Notes: generated by a model from the letters alone, not told the origin. Shown: positions 54,704-63,595, counted from the stretch's first letter. The stretch: DNA of 64,000 nt from CAMPJU01 sp036675265 (GCA_036675265.1 JAKFFJ010000064.1:22689-86688), one strand, 5' to 3'. Made by a program: numbers and translations.

Positions 54704-54728
54704 GAAGGCCCGCGCGTGGCGGGCCTTC
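54704..54728. terminator. Hairpin between the lipoprotein hydrolase and tRNA-Thr
   Basis: GAAGGCCCGC/GCGGGCCTTC ten-base-pair stem with a five-base loop between convergent transcripts. It has no clear T run on either strand, so termination efficiency is uncertain. Confidence 0.65.
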
Positions 54729-54737
54729 GAGGGGGCT

Positions 54738-54810
54738 TGCCGGAGATAGGAATCGAACCTACGACCTACGCATTACGAATGCGCCGCTCTACCAACTGAG
54801 CTACTCCGGC
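54738..54810 (-). tRNA. tRNA-Thr (CGT)
   Basis: 73-nt cloverleaf on the minus strand: acceptor GCCGGAG with CTCCGGC, discriminator A. The anticodon stem GCGCA/TGCGT encloses loop TTCGTAA, so the anticodon is CGT (Thr, ACG). CCA is not encoded (the next bases read AGC), unlike the three other tRNAs here. Confidence 0.93.
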
Positions 54811-54832
54811 GAAGGGTGAGGATTCTAGCGGG

Positions 54833-55783
54833 TCAGTCGACCAACTGCACCCGCAGTTCCCGCGGCAGGGCGAAGACCATGTTCTCGGGTTCACCGGCCA
54901 GCTCCCGGGCCTCCCCGCCGCCCAGGGTCCGCAGGCGATCCAGGACCCCCTGCACCAGCACGTCGGGCGCCGACGCGCCGGCCGTCACGCCGATCCGGTT
55001 GCGTCCGGCCAGCCAGGCCGGGTCGATCTCGTCGGCGCCATCGACGAGGTAGGCCGCCACGCCGTCGCGCTCGGCCAGTTCCCGCAGGCGGTTGGAGTTG
55101 GAGCTGTTGGGCGAGCCCACCACCAGCACCAGGTCGCATTCGCGGGCGAGCACGCGCACCGCGTCCTGGCGATTCTGGGTGGCGTAGCAGATGTCGTCGT
55201 TCTTGGGGCCCTGGATCGCGGGGAAACGGGCCTGCAAGGCACCGATGATGCTGCGCGTGTCATCGACCGAGAGGGTCGTCTGCGTGGTGTACGCGATGTT
55301 CTGCGGCTGCGATACCTGCAGCGCGGCGACGTCGTCCAGGTCCTCGACCAGGTAGATCCGGCCATTGCCGTGCTGGGCATTCCACTGCCCCATCGTGCCC
55401 TCGACTTCCGGGTGCCCGGCATGGCCGACGAGCACCATGTCGCGGCCGGCGCGGCACTGGCGCGCGACTTCCAGGTGGACCTTGGTCACCAGCGGGCAGG
55501 TGGCGTCGAACACCTTCAGCGCGCGGCGGGCGGCTTCCCCGCGTACGGCCTGGGAGACGCCGTGCGCGGAAAAGATGACGGTGGCGCCGTCGGGCACCTC
55601 GTCCAGTTCCTCGACGAAGATCGCGCCGCGCCCACGCAGGTCTTCCACGACGAACCGGTTGTGCACGACCTCGTGGCGCACGTAGATCGGCGCGCCCAGG
55701 GTCTCCAGAGCGCGCTTGACGATCTCGATCGCGCGGTCGACGCCGGCGCAGAAGCCACGGGGATTGGCGAGCAGGACGTCCAT
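54833..55783 (-). CDS. ispH: 4-Hydroxy-3-methylbut-2-enyl diphosphate reductase
   Basis: Last step of the non-mevalonate isoprenoid pathway. The 316-residue iron-sulfur enzyme has its three cluster cysteines in NPRGFCAGVDRAIEI (Cys12), DATCPLVTKVH and ICYATQNRQDAV. It also has the catalytic Glu motif GHPEVEGTMGQW. It follows lspA by ten bases in the ileS-lspA-ispH order common in gammaproteobacteria. Confidence 0.97.
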   Translation of the reverse strand: MDVLLANPRGFCAGVDRAIEIVKRALETLGAPIYVRHEVVHNRFVVEDLRGRGAIFVEELDEVPDGATVIFSAHGVSQAVRGEAARRALKVFDATCPLVTKVHLEVARQCRAGRDMVLVGHAGHPEVEGTMGQWNAQHGNGRIYLVEDLDDVAALQVSQPQNIAYTTQTTLSVDDTRSIIGALQARFPAIQGPKNDDICYATQNRQDAVRVLARECDLVLVVGSPNSSNSNRLRELAERDGVAAYLVDGADEIDPAWLAGRNRIGVTAGASAPDVLVQGVLDRLRTLGGGEARELAGEPENMVFALPRELRVQLVD

Positions 55784-55793
55784 GCCGCGAATT

Positions 55794-56294
55794 CTAGTCC
55801 CGGGGCGCTGTACGGGCGCCGATCAGGCCGAACAGGGCGATGCCGATGGCCCCGGCGACGATCGCCGAATCGGCCACGTTGAACGCGGGCCAGTAGTGGT
55901 CGCGCCAGTGCCACTGGATGAAATCGACCACGTGGCCGAAGCGCAGCCGGTCGATGACGTTGCCGACCGCACCGCCGATGACCAGGGCGAACGGCAGCGC
56001 GGTCCGCCAGTCCGACCGCGGCGTGCGATGCAGCCAGACCACCAGCACCGTGCAGATCACCGCGGCCAGCACCGCGAAGAACCACTGCTGCCAGCCGCCG
56101 GCATCGGCGAGGAAGCTGAAGGCCGCACCGGTGTTGTAGGTGCGGTACCAGTTCCAGAATCCGTCGATCACCGGGATCGCCTGGTATTCGGGGAGCGAGG
56201 TGAGGACCCAGTACTTGGTCCACTGGTCCAGCACGAGGACCACGGCCGACAAGGCCAGCCAGGCGAGCGCATTGGGTCTTGGATGTCGCGTCAT
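55794..56294 (-). CDS. lspA: Prolipoprotein signal peptidase
   Basis: Cleaves signal peptides of lipid-modified prolipoproteins at the inner membrane. The 166-residue protein has four hydrophobic segments and the two catalytic aspartates in NVIDRLRFGHVVDF and FNVADSAIVAG. The conserved DQWTKYW motif is near the N-terminus and NTGAAFSF in the middle. The start is either ATG 56294 or, five codons upstream, ATG 56309. The upstream ATG lies in the REP1 repeat between ileS and lspA, so the inner one is preferred. Confidence 0.95.
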   Translation of the reverse strand: MTRHPRPNALAWLALSAVVLVLDQWTKYWVLTSLPEYQAIPVIDGFWNWYRTYNTGAAFSFLADAGGWQQWFFAVLAAVICTVLVVWLHRTPRSDWRTALPFALVIGGAVGNVIDRLRFGHVVDFIQWHWRDHYWPAFNVADSAIVAGAIGIALFGLIGARTAPRD

Positions 56295-56305
56295 TCGGTG
56301 GCTCG

Positions 56306-56367
56306 TCATTCCCGCGAAGGCGGGAATCCATGGTGGGTGGGTGGGTCCCCGCCTTCGCGGGGACGAC
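56306..56367. repeat. REP1 palindromic repeat, ileS-lspA
   Basis: TCATTCCCGCGAAGGCGGGA with GTCCCCGCCTTCGCGGGGACGA; the spacer is a GGTG run. It nearly fills the gap between ileS and lspA and contains a potential upstream ATG for lspA. Confidence 0.88.
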
Positions 56368-56370
56368 GGA

Positions 56371-59268
56371 TCAAAAGTACTGCCGGTCCTCGCCCGGGCC
56401 TTCGATGTTGCCGACGCAGCGCGCGCAGAGTTGCGGATGCGCGGCGATGCGCCCGACGCTGGCCTGGTGGTGCCAGCAGCGGATGCACTTCGGCTTGTCG
56501 GTAGGCGCGGCGCTGACCTTCAGCTCGCTGCCCTCCCCGGGCTGCACGGTGACGTCGCCGCTGATCAGCAGGAAGCGCAGTTCCCCGGCGAGCGGCTGCA
56601 GGCGCGCGAGGTCCGCGCCGGGACCACAGGACACCGTGATCTCCGCTTCCAGCGCCGCGCCGATCGTGCCGGCCGCGCGCATGGGCTCGAGCACGCGCGA
56701 CACCTGTTCGCGCAGCGCCAGCAGGCGGTCGAAGTCGGCCGGGGACAGCGGCACGTCGTCGCCCAGCGGCGCGAGGCCCTCGTACCAGGTGGCGAACAGG
56801 ACGTTCCCCTCGCGCTGGCCCTCCGCCGGGGCCGGCATGTGCCGCCACATCTCGTCCGCGGTGTAGGCCAGGATCGGCGCGATCCAGCGCACGAACGCCT
56901 CGGCGATGCGGTACATCGCCGACTGCGCGCTGCGCCGCCCGCGCGAGTCCTCCGGCATCGTGTACAGCCGGTCCTTGGTGACGTCCAGGTACAGCGCGCC
57001 CAGGTCCACGCTGCAGAAGTTCACCAGCAGCTGCACCACTTCGGCGAAGTCGTAGCGCGCGTAGGCTTCGGCGATCGCCTGCTGCAGCTCGTGCGCGCGG
57101 CCGATGATCCAGCGGTCGAGCGCGACCATGTCGTCCAGCGGGCGCAGGTCGCGCGCCGGATCGAAGCCGTGCAGGTTGCCCAGCAGGAAGCGCGCGGTGT
57201 TGCGCATGCGCCGGTACAGGTCGCCGCTGCGCTTGAGGATCTCGTCCGAAACCGACATCTCGTTCCGGTAGTCGGTGGCGGCGATCCACAGCCGCAGCAC
57301 GTCCGCGCCCATGGCATCGATGACCTTCTGCGGCTCGACCACGTTGCCGAGCGACTTGGACATCTTCTTGCCCTGCGCATCGACCGCGAAGCCATGCGTC
57401 AGCACCTGCCTGTAGGGGGCCGCGCCGTCCATCGCCACGCCGGTCAGCAGCGAGGACTGGAACCAGCCGCGATGCTGGTCCGAGCCTTCCAGGTACAGGT
57501 CGGCCGGCTTGCGCAGGCCGTCTTCCGGGCGCTGCTCGAGCACGCAGTAGTGCGTGGTGCCGGAGTCGAACCAGACGTCGAGGATGTCACCGACCTTGTC
57601 GTAATTGGCGGCGTCCGCGCCAAGCACGTCGGCCGGGTCCAGCGCGTACCAGGCGTCGGCACCTTCGCGCTCGACGCGCTCTGCGACCTTGCGCATCAAC
57701 GCGGGCGAATCGGGATGCGGCTCGCCGGTCTCGCGATGGATGAACAGCGCGATCGGCACGCCCCAGAAGCGCTGGCGCGAGATCGTCCAGTCCGGGCGGC
57801 CTTCCACCATGCCGGCCATGCGGGCACGGCCCCAGTCGGGCACGAAGTCGACGTTCTCGATGGCGGCCAGCGCGTCATGGCGCAGGGACCGCTTCGACAT
57901 CGAGATGAACCACTGCGGCGTGGCACGGAACGCCACCGGCGTCTTGTGCCGCCAGCAATGCGGATAGCTGTGGTCGAGCGGCGCGAACGCGAGCAACGCG
58001 CCGACATCGCGCAGCGCCTCGACGATGAGGTCGTTGGCTTTCCAGATGTGCACGCCGGCGAGCGGTGTCGCGCTCGACGCACCAGGGATCGGCGGCGTCG
58101 ACGGCAGGTACACGCCCCGCGCATCGACCGGGTTGAGCACCGCCGGTTCGAACCTGTCGATGAAGCCGTACACCTGCCCCACCGCGAAATCCTCCTGGCC
58201 ATGCCCCGGTGCGGTGTGCACGGCGCCGGTGCCTTCCTCGGCGCTGACGTGCTCGCCGAGCACCAGCGGGATGTCGCGGCCAGGCCAGAACGGGTGGCGC
58301 AATAGCGCACCTTCGAGCGGCGCACCCGTTGCACGCCCATGCACCACGACCTCGTCCACGCCATAGCGCCGCAACGCAACCCCCGCCAAGGCTTCGGCAA
58401 CCACGAGCCACCGGCGCCCGCTCTTGTGGGGGCCGGCTCCCACAGGCGGCCCTTCGACCAGCAGGTATTCCAGCTCCGGACCCAGCGCGACGGCCAGGCT
58501 CGCCGGCAGCGTCCACGGCGTCGTGGTCCAGATCGGAACCGCGACGTCGGCCCCTTCGGGCAGGTCGACGCCGAACGCCGCGGCGAGCTCGCGTGGCGCC
58601 TGTGCCAGGTACGCGACGTCGACCGCCGGCGAACGCTTGTCCGCGTACTCGATCTCCGCTTCCGCCAGCGCGGAGCCGCAGTCGAAGCACCAGTGCACCG
58701 GCTTCACGCCGCGCGCCAGGTGGCCGCGCTCGATGATCTTCGCCAGCGCGCGCAGCATGTCCGCCTCGAAGCGGAAGTCCATGCTGCGATACGGGTTGTC
58801 CCAGTCGCCCACCACGCCCAGGCGCTTGAAGTCGCGGCGCTGCGCGTCGATCTGTTCGCCGGCGTATTCGCGGCATTTCGCGCGGAACTGCGCGGCGTCG
58901 AGCTTCTGACCGACCTTGCCGAACTTCTTCTCGACCACCAGCTCGATCGGCAACCCGTGGCAGTCCCAGCCGGGCACGTAGGGCGCATCGAAGCCGGCCA
59001 TCAGCTTCGACTTCACCACCATGTCCTTGAGCACCTTGTTGACCGCGTGGCCGATGTGGATCGCGCCATTGGCGTACGGCGGGCCGTCGTGCAGCACGAA
59101 GGACGGACGCCCGCGCACGTGCTCGCGGAGTCGCGCGTACAGCCCTTCGGCCTCCCAGCGCGCCAGCGTTTCCGGCTCGCGCTTCGGCAGGTCGCCGCGC
59201 ATGGGGAACTCGGTGGCCGGCAGGTGGATCGTGGCCTTGTAGCGGTTGGCGTCCTGGTCCTGGGTCAC
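56371..59268 (-). CDS. ileS: Isoleucyl-tRNA synthetase
   Basis: Charges tRNA-Ile. The 965-residue class I enzyme has the HIGH box in PPYANGAIHIGHAVN, the CP1 editing domain, KMSKS in KKMSKSLGN and a C-terminal zinc finger (CIRCWHH...CARCVGN). The start is GTG at 59268 overlapping the ribF stop (GTGA). Within the editing domain, residues about 272-287 (VEGPPVGAGPHKSGRRW) include eight or more residues encoded by a short REP2 palindrome (58423-58446). These are absent from the usual family sequence at this loop, by recollection. Confidence 0.97.
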   Translation of the reverse strand: MTQDQDANRYKATIHLPATEFPMRGDLPKREPETLARWEAEGLYARLREHVRGRPSFVLHDGPPYANGAIHIGHAVNKVLKDMVVKSKLMAGFDAPYVPGWDCHGLPIELVVEKKFGKVGQKLDAAQFRAKCREYAGEQIDAQRRDFKRLGVVGDWDNPYRSMDFRFEADMLRALAKIIERGHLARGVKPVHWCFDCGSALAEAEIEYADKRSPAVDVAYLAQAPRELAAAFGVDLPEGADVAVPIWTTTPWTLPASLAVALGPELEYLLVEGPPVGAGPHKSGRRWLVVAEALAGVALRRYGVDEVVVHGRATGAPLEGALLRHPFWPGRDIPLVLGEHVSAEEGTGAVHTAPGHGQEDFAVGQVYGFIDRFEPAVLNPVDARGVYLPSTPPIPGASSATPLAGVHIWKANDLIVEALRDVGALLAFAPLDHSYPHCWRHKTPVAFRATPQWFISMSKRSLRHDALAAIENVDFVPDWGRARMAGMVEGRPDWTISRQRFWGVPIALFIHRETGEPHPDSPALMRKVAERVEREGADAWYALDPADVLGADAANYDKVGDILDVWFDSGTTHYCVLEQRPEDGLRKPADLYLEGSDQHRGWFQSSLLTGVAMDGAAPYRQVLTHGFAVDAQGKKMSKSLGNVVEPQKVIDAMGADVLRLWIAATDYRNEMSVSDEILKRSGDLYRRMRNTARFLLGNLHGFDPARDLRPLDDMVALDRWIIGRAHELQQAIAEAYARYDFAEVVQLLVNFCSVDLGALYLDVTKDRLYTMPEDSRGRRSAQSAMYRIAEAFVRWIAPILAYTADEMWRHMPAPAEGQREGNVLFATWYEGLAPLGDDVPLSPADFDRLLALREQVSRVLEPMRAAGTIGAALEAEITVSCGPGADLARLQPLAGELRFLLISGDVTVQPGEGSELKVSAAPTDKPKCIRCWHHQASVGRIAAHPQLCARCVGNIEGPGEDRQYF
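58423..58446. repeat. Short REP2 palindrome inside ileS
   Basis: TTGTGGGGGCCGGCTCCCACA is a near-perfect palindrome with the GTGGGAGCC end of the REP2 family but without the long centre. It is translated in frame in the IleS editing domain. Confidence 0.75.
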
Positions 59269-60260
59269 GCGGTGGCCTGTGTCGGTGGATGGGGGGCGCC
59301 GGTCATGGACGCTTGCCTGAGCGCCACGCGCGCGGCGGCGGCGTCGCGATGCATCTGTGCGACAAGCGCGGGCAGGCCGTCGAACTTTTCCTCGTCGCGC
59401 AGGCGGGCGACGAACTCCACCGCGATGCGTTGCCCGTAGAGGTCGCCGCGGAAATCGAACAGGTGGGCCTCGAGCAGGGGCTCGGTGCCGTCGACCGTCG
59501 GCCGGGTGCCGAAGCTCACGACCGACGGCCAGGCGTCCGCGCCGACGCCGTGCACGCGTCCGGCGAAGATGCCGCAGAGCGCAGGCGTGCGGCGGGCATG
59601 GCGCAGGTTGGCGGTGGGATAGCCCAGCGCGCGCCCGAGCTGGCGGCCATGCACGACGCGGCCGTCGATGGCGTAGGGCCGGCCGAGCAGGCGTTCGGCC
59701 GCCTCGAAATCGCCGGCCGCCAGTGCGGCGCGGATGCGGGTGCTGGAGACGCGTTCGCCGCCGTCCATCACCGGCTCGACTTCCCCCGCGGTGAATCCGT
59801 GGATCCCGCCCAGCGCGCGCAGCAGCGCGATGTCGCCGGCGCGGTCCTTGCCGAAGCGGAAGCCGGGCCCGACCCAGACCTCGCGCGCGCCCAGTCGCTC
59901 GACCAGCACCGTGCGCACGAAGTCTTCGGCGGACATCGACACCAGTGCCTTGTCGAAGCGGAGCAACCCGACGAGGTCGATGCCGAGCGCGCGCAGGCCT
60001 TCAAGTTTCGCCCGGGCCAGGGTCAGGCGCGGGGGCTTCGCGCCGGTGGCGAAATATTCGCGCGGCAGGGGCTCGAAACTGATGGCCACCGCAGGCACGC
60101 CGAGCACGCGGGCGCGCTCGACGGTCCGCCGGACCAGTGCCTGGTGCCCCCGATGCAGCCCGTCGAACGCGCCGATGCACACGACGCTGCCGCCACGGCA
60201 CAGGCGCGGGCCGTCGAGGTCGCGGAACAGCGTGCAGGTCGGGGTGGCGGGAACGGTCAA
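59265..60260 (-). CDS. ribF: Bifunctional riboflavin kinase/FAD synthetase
   Basis: Makes FMN and FAD. The 331-residue protein has an N-terminal adenylyltransferase domain (CIGAFDGLHRGHQALV with the HxxH-type motif; VSSTRIRAAL) and a C-terminal flavokinase domain (GRALGYPTANL, SFGTRPTVDG, EAHLFDFRGDLYG). No ATG or GTG gives the N-terminus; the TTG at 60260 is the best start. It is followed with a four-base overlap by ileS and preceded by murJ after 38 bases, giving murJ-ribF-ileS-lspA-ispH. Confidence 0.95.
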   Translation of the reverse strand: MTVPATPTCTLFRDLDGPRLCRGGSVVCIGAFDGLHRGHQALVRRTVERARVLGVPAVAISFEPLPREYFATGAKPPRLTLARAKLEGLRALGIDLVGLLRFDKALVSMSAEDFVRTVLVERLGAREVWVGPGFRFGKDRAGDIALLRALGGIHGFTAGEVEPVMDGGERVSSTRIRAALAAGDFEAAERLLGRPYAIDGRVVHGRQLGRALGYPTANLRHARRTPALCGIFAGRVHGVGADAWPSVVSFGTRPTVDGTEPLLEAHLFDFRGDLYGQRIAVEFVARLRDEEKFDGLPALVAQMHRDAAAARVALRQASMTGAPHPPTQATA

Positions 60261-60298
60261 GGCGGGGGGTCCGAGGCGACCCCGAAGTATAGCGGCGC

Positions 60299-61900
60299 TC
60301 AATGTTCCCTCAGGTCGCCCGGTCGCATGCCCGCCACCCACAGCGTCGCCACGTAGGCCACCACGCCCGCGCCGACGGTCGCCAGCAGCCAGGACACCCG
60401 CCACCAGCCGTCCAGCGCACGGAAGTCGCCCACCCAGCCGCGCATCGCCAGCACCACCGCCGCGAGCACGACGCAGGCCGCGCCCAGCCGCAGGGCCAGC
60501 ACGCCCCATCCCGGCCGGGGCGCGTGCAGCCCGGCGCGTCGCACGTAGCGCCACAGCAGCCACGCATTGAAGATCCCGGCCAGCCCCGTCGCCAGCGCGA
60601 TGCCGCCATGCGCGCCCTCGATGCCGCCCAGCCACAACGGCGTGGTGATGGCGACGGTCAGCAGCACGTTGGCGGCGATGGTCCAGAGCGCCGCACGCAT
60701 CGGCGTCTTCGTGTCCTGGCGCGCGTAGAACGCCGGCATCAGCACTTTGCTCAGCATGAAGGCCGGCACGCCGACGGCCATCGCCGACAGGCTGATCGCG
60801 GCCATGCGCGTGTCGAAGGCGGTGAACTCGCCGTACTGGTAGATGGTGGCGGTCAGCGGGCCAGCCAGCAGGATGAGGCCGAGCCCCGCCGGGACGCCAA
60901 GCAGCAGCGCCATCCGCATCGCCCAGTCCAGCGTGTGCGAATACGCCTCGGTGTCGCTGTCCGCGTGGCGGCGCGACAGGTGCGGCAGGATCACCGTGCC
61001 GATCGCCACGCCGAACAGCCCGAGCGGGAACTCCACCAGCCGGTCCGACAGGTAGAGCCACGTCTGGCTGCCGGTCACCAGCAGCGAGGCGAACACCGTC
61101 CCCACCAGCAGGTTCAGCTGCGCCACCGACGAGGAAACGAGCGTCGGCCCCATCAGTTTCGCCACGCGGCGCACGTCCGGATGACGGAACCCCGCCTTGA
61201 ACCTGGGGCGCAGGCCCAGGCGCCCGAGCGCCGGCCAGAGCACCACGAGCTGGATGACGCCGGCCGCCAGCACGCCCCAGGCCAGCGCCACCGGCGGGAC
61301 GTCCAGGCGCGGGGCCAGCAGGAACATCGCGGCGATGACCGTGACGTTGTGCAGGACGGGCGTCACCGCCGGGAGCGCGAACTTGCCGAAACTGTTCAGC
61401 ACCGAGGCGACCAGCGCCATCAGGGAGATGAAGAACAGGTACGGGAAGGTGATCCGCAGCATCAGCGTGATCAGGTCGAGCTTGAAGGGCTCGTCCAGCG
61501 ACCCCGGCGCGAACAGGCCCGCGACCAGCGGGGCGGCCAGCATCCCAACGGCGACGACCACCAGCACCACCGCGCACAGGGCACCCGCCATGTGGTCCAG
61601 GAAGTCCCGGAGCGCGGCCTTGTCGCCGCGCTGCCGCAACTCGTTGAAGACCGGCACGAAGGCCATCTGCATCGAGCCCTCGGCGAAGATCCGCCGCAGG
61701 TAGTTCGGGATCCGGTAGGCCACCACGAAGGCATCCATGGCCGCCGACACGCCGAACAGCCGGGCCTGGAGCATGTCCCTGGCAAACCCGGCCAGGCGGG
61801 ACAGCAGGGTCATGGCGCTGAACACGGCCCCGGAGCGCAGCAGGCCCGGCCCGCGGCTGACGGGCGGGCTGCTCAAGGGGCGGTCCCCGGGTTGACGCAA
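60299..61900 (-). CDS. murJ: Lipid II flippase MurJ
   Basis: Flips lipid II across the inner membrane for peptidoglycan synthesis. The 533-residue protein has about 14 hydrophobic helices and MurJ family motifs: SAMTLLSRLAGFARDM, FAEGSMQMAFVPVF, LTLLxRITFPYLFF-like LMLRITFPYLFF and YSHTLDWAMRMALLLGVPA. Both candidate starts are TTG (61900 or 61876). The 61900 codon abuts the -35 of the divergent rpsT promoter, so the two transcripts must share a compact control region. Confidence 0.94.
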   Translation of the reverse strand: MRQPGDRPLSSPPVSRGPGLLRSGAVFSAMTLLSRLAGFARDMLQARLFGVSAAMDAFVVAYRIPNYLRRIFAEGSMQMAFVPVFNELRQRGDKAALRDFLDHMAGALCAVVLVVVAVGMLAAPLVAGLFAPGSLDEPFKLDLITLMLRITFPYLFFISLMALVASVLNSFGKFALPAVTPVLHNVTVIAAMFLLAPRLDVPPVALAWGVLAAGVIQLVVLWPALGRLGLRPRFKAGFRHPDVRRVAKLMGPTLVSSSVAQLNLLVGTVFASLLVTGSQTWLYLSDRLVEFPLGLFGVAIGTVILPHLSRRHADSDTEAYSHTLDWAMRMALLLGVPAGLGLILLAGPLTATIYQYGEFTAFDTRMAAISLSAMAVGVPAFMLSKVLMPAFYARQDTKTPMRAALWTIAANVLLTVAITTPLWLGGIEGAHGGIALATGLAGIFNAWLLWRYVRRAGLHAPRPGWGVLALRLGAACVVLAAVVLAMRGWVGDFRALDGWWRVSWLLATVGAGVVAYVATLWVAGMRPGDLREH

Positions 61901-61920
61901 GCGCCTGAAATGCCCATACT
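61892..61920 (+). promoter_or_regulatory. rpsT promoter
   Basis: -35 TTGACG (61892-61897), 17-base spacer, -10 CATACT (61915-61920). The start should be near 61927, leaving a 33-base leader with AGGA before the GTG. Confidence 0.75.
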
Positions 61921-61959
61921 TTCCTGTCTACCGAAGCTTTTTCTACCAGGATCCCATTC

Positions 61960-62232
61960 GTGGCCAACATCAAGTCCGCCAAGAAGCGCGCCAAGCAGAC
62001 TGTCGTGCGCAATGCCCGCAACGCCAGCCAGCGCTCGATGCTGCGCACCGCCGTCAAGAAGGTGCTCAAGGCGCTCGACGCCAATGACGCCACCGGTGCC
62101 AAGGCCGCGTTCGACGTCGCCCAGCCGATCCTCGACCGCTACAGCGCGCGTGGCCTGATCCACCGCAACAAGGCCGCCCGCCACAAGAGCCGCCTGAGCG
62201 CGCGCATCAACGCGCTGCAGCAAGCCGCCTGA
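61960..62232 (+). CDS. rpsT: 30S ribosomal protein S20
   Basis: A 90-residue, lysine/arginine-rich helical protein that binds 16S rRNA. It begins MANIKSAKKRAKQTVVRNARN, typical of S20 (first 20 residues conserved), and continues with GLIHRNKAARHKSRLSARI. The start is GTG at 61960 with AGGA eight bases upstream; weak starts are common for S20 and linked to autoregulation in E. coli. Divergent from murJ and followed by a strong terminator. Confidence 0.97.
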   Translation: MANIKSAKKRAKQTVVRNARNASQRSMLRTAVKKVLKALDANDATGAKAAFDVAQPILDRYSARGLIHRNKAARHKSRLSARINALQQAA

Positions 62233-62256
62233 GGCACCTGCCAGGCGGTGACCTAA

Positions 62257-62282
62257 AACCCGGCCCAGGCCGGGTTTTTTGT
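62257..62282 (+). terminator. rpsT terminator
   Basis: AACCCGGC/GCCGGGTT stem followed by a run of T, 25 bases after the rpsT stop. Confidence 0.9.
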
Positions 62283-62296
62283 TGCCCGGCCGAAAC

Positions 62297-62362
62297 CTGT
62301 GGGAGCCGCCATGGCGGCGAATGCCCTCGGCGAAATGCTTCGCCGCCGGGGCGGCTCCCACA
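62297..62362. repeat. REP2 palindromic element, rpsT-obgE
   Basis: CTGTGGGAGCCGCCATGGCGGC and CGCCGCCGGGGCGGCTCCCACA inverted arms around a short spacer that is itself partly palindromic. It lies between convergent rpsT and obgE and ends one base before the obgE stop codon. Confidence 0.9.
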
Positions 62363-62363
62363 C

Positions 62364-63431
62364 TCACTCGTTGTCCTCGGCTGCTTCCAGTTCCTCCGCC
62401 CGCATCCGGTCCAGGTGTGCCTGCACCTCCAGCATGATCGGCCAGGTGCCGTCGCGCCCGATCGCCGATACCAGGTGCCACGGGCCGGTCCACCCGAGTT
62501 CGGCCACGATCGACCTGGCGAGCGCCTGCGCCTCGTCCGGCGGCAACAGGTCGGCCTTGTTGAGCACCAGCCAGCGCGGCTTGTCCAGCAGCGCCGGATC
62601 GTGCCGCTCCAGTTCGCGTTCCAGCGCGCGCACCTGCGCCACGGGCGACATCGGCGCCTCGACGCCGTCGCCCTCGTACGAAAGCGGCGCGATGTCCACC
62701 AGGTGCAGCAGCAACCGCGTGCGCTGCAGGTGGCGCAGGAACTGCGCGCCCAGCCCGGCGCCTTCGGCCGCGCCTTCGATCAGGCCCGGGATGTCGGCGA
62801 TCACGAAGCTGCGGCCCAGCTCGACGCTGACCACGCCGAGGTTCGGATAGAGCGTGGTGAACGGATAGTCGGCGACCTTCGGCGTCGCCGCGGACACCGC
62901 GCGCACGAACGTGGACTTGCCCGCGTTGGGGAAGCCGAGCAGGCCGACGTCGGCCAGCAGCTTCAGCTCCAGCTGGAGCGTGCGCTCCTCGCCCTCCCCG
63001 CCCGAGGTCGACTGCCGCGGCGTGCGGTTGGTCGAACTCTTGAAGTGCATGTTGCCGAGCCCGCCCTTGCCGCCGCGCGCGACCAGCAGCCGCTCGCCGT
63101 GGCGGGTCATGTCGCCGATGACCTCGTCGGTGGCGACGTTGGTCACCACGGTGCCGACCGGCACGCGGATGACGGCGTCTTCTCCGCCCTTGCCGTATCG
63201 CTGGCTGCCCATGCCGTTCTCGCCACGCTGGGCCTTGAAGATGCGCTGGTGGCGGAAGTCGACCAGGGTGTTGAGGTTCTCGTCGGCTTCCAGCCACACG
63301 TCGCCGCCGTCGCCGCCGTCGCCACCGTCGGGGCCGCCCAGCGGGATGAACTTCTCGCGCCGGAATCCCACGCAGCCGTTGCCGCCGTTTCCGGCGCGGA
63401 CGGTGATTTCGGCTTCGTCGACGAGTTTCAT
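62364..63431 (-). CDS. obgE: Ribosome-associated GTPase ObgE
   Basis: Essential GTPase for 50S assembly and stress control. The 355-residue protein has the N-terminal glycine-rich Obg fold (MKLVDEAEITVRAGNGGNG, GGPDGGDGGDGGDVW) and a G domain with GFPNAGKST, DIPGLIEGA and NKADLL. The C-terminal tail is acidic. Downstream of rplU-rpmA in the conserved order rplU-rpmA-obgE, but with a terminator and a REP1 element between rpmA and obgE. Confidence 0.97.
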   Translation of the reverse strand: MKLVDEAEITVRAGNGGNGCVGFRREKFIPLGGPDGGDGGDGGDVWLEADENLNTLVDFRHQRIFKAQRGENGMGSQRYGKGGEDAVIRVPVGTVVTNVATDEVIGDMTRHGERLLVARGGKGGLGNMHFKSSTNRTPRQSTSGGEGEERTLQLELKLLADVGLLGFPNAGKSTFVRAVSAATPKVADYPFTTLYPNLGVVSVELGRSFVIADIPGLIEGAAEGAGLGAQFLRHLQRTRLLLHLVDIAPLSYEGDGVEAPMSPVAQVRALERELERHDPALLDKPRWLVLNKADLLPPDEAQALARSIVAELGWTGPWHLVSAIGRDGTWPIMLEVQAHLDRMRAEELEAAEDNE

Positions 63432-63445
63432 GGGCAGTCCGGTGC

Positions 63446-63515
63446 GTCATTCCCGCGCAGGCGGGAATCCATTTTGACAGGATCGGGCGTGGATTCCCGC
63501 CTTCGCGGGAATGAC
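63446..63515. repeat. REP1 palindromic repeat, rpmA-obgE
   Basis: GTCATTCCCGCGCAGGCGGGA and TTCCCGCCTTCGCGGGAATGAC form a full inverted REP1 element just upstream of obgE. Confidence 0.9.
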
Positions 63516-63544
63516 GGTGAAAAGGCGGGATGACGCCCGGAAAT

Positions 63545-63567
63545 GAAAAGCCCCGCCGTGGCGGGGC
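63545..63567 (-). terminator. rplU-rpmA terminator
   Basis: GCCCCGCC/GGCGGGGC stem with a two-base loop and a U run on the minus strand, 29 bases after the rpmA stop. Confidence 0.88.
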
Positions 63568-63595
63568 CTCTCGAACAGCGCGCAGCGGGCGGAAG

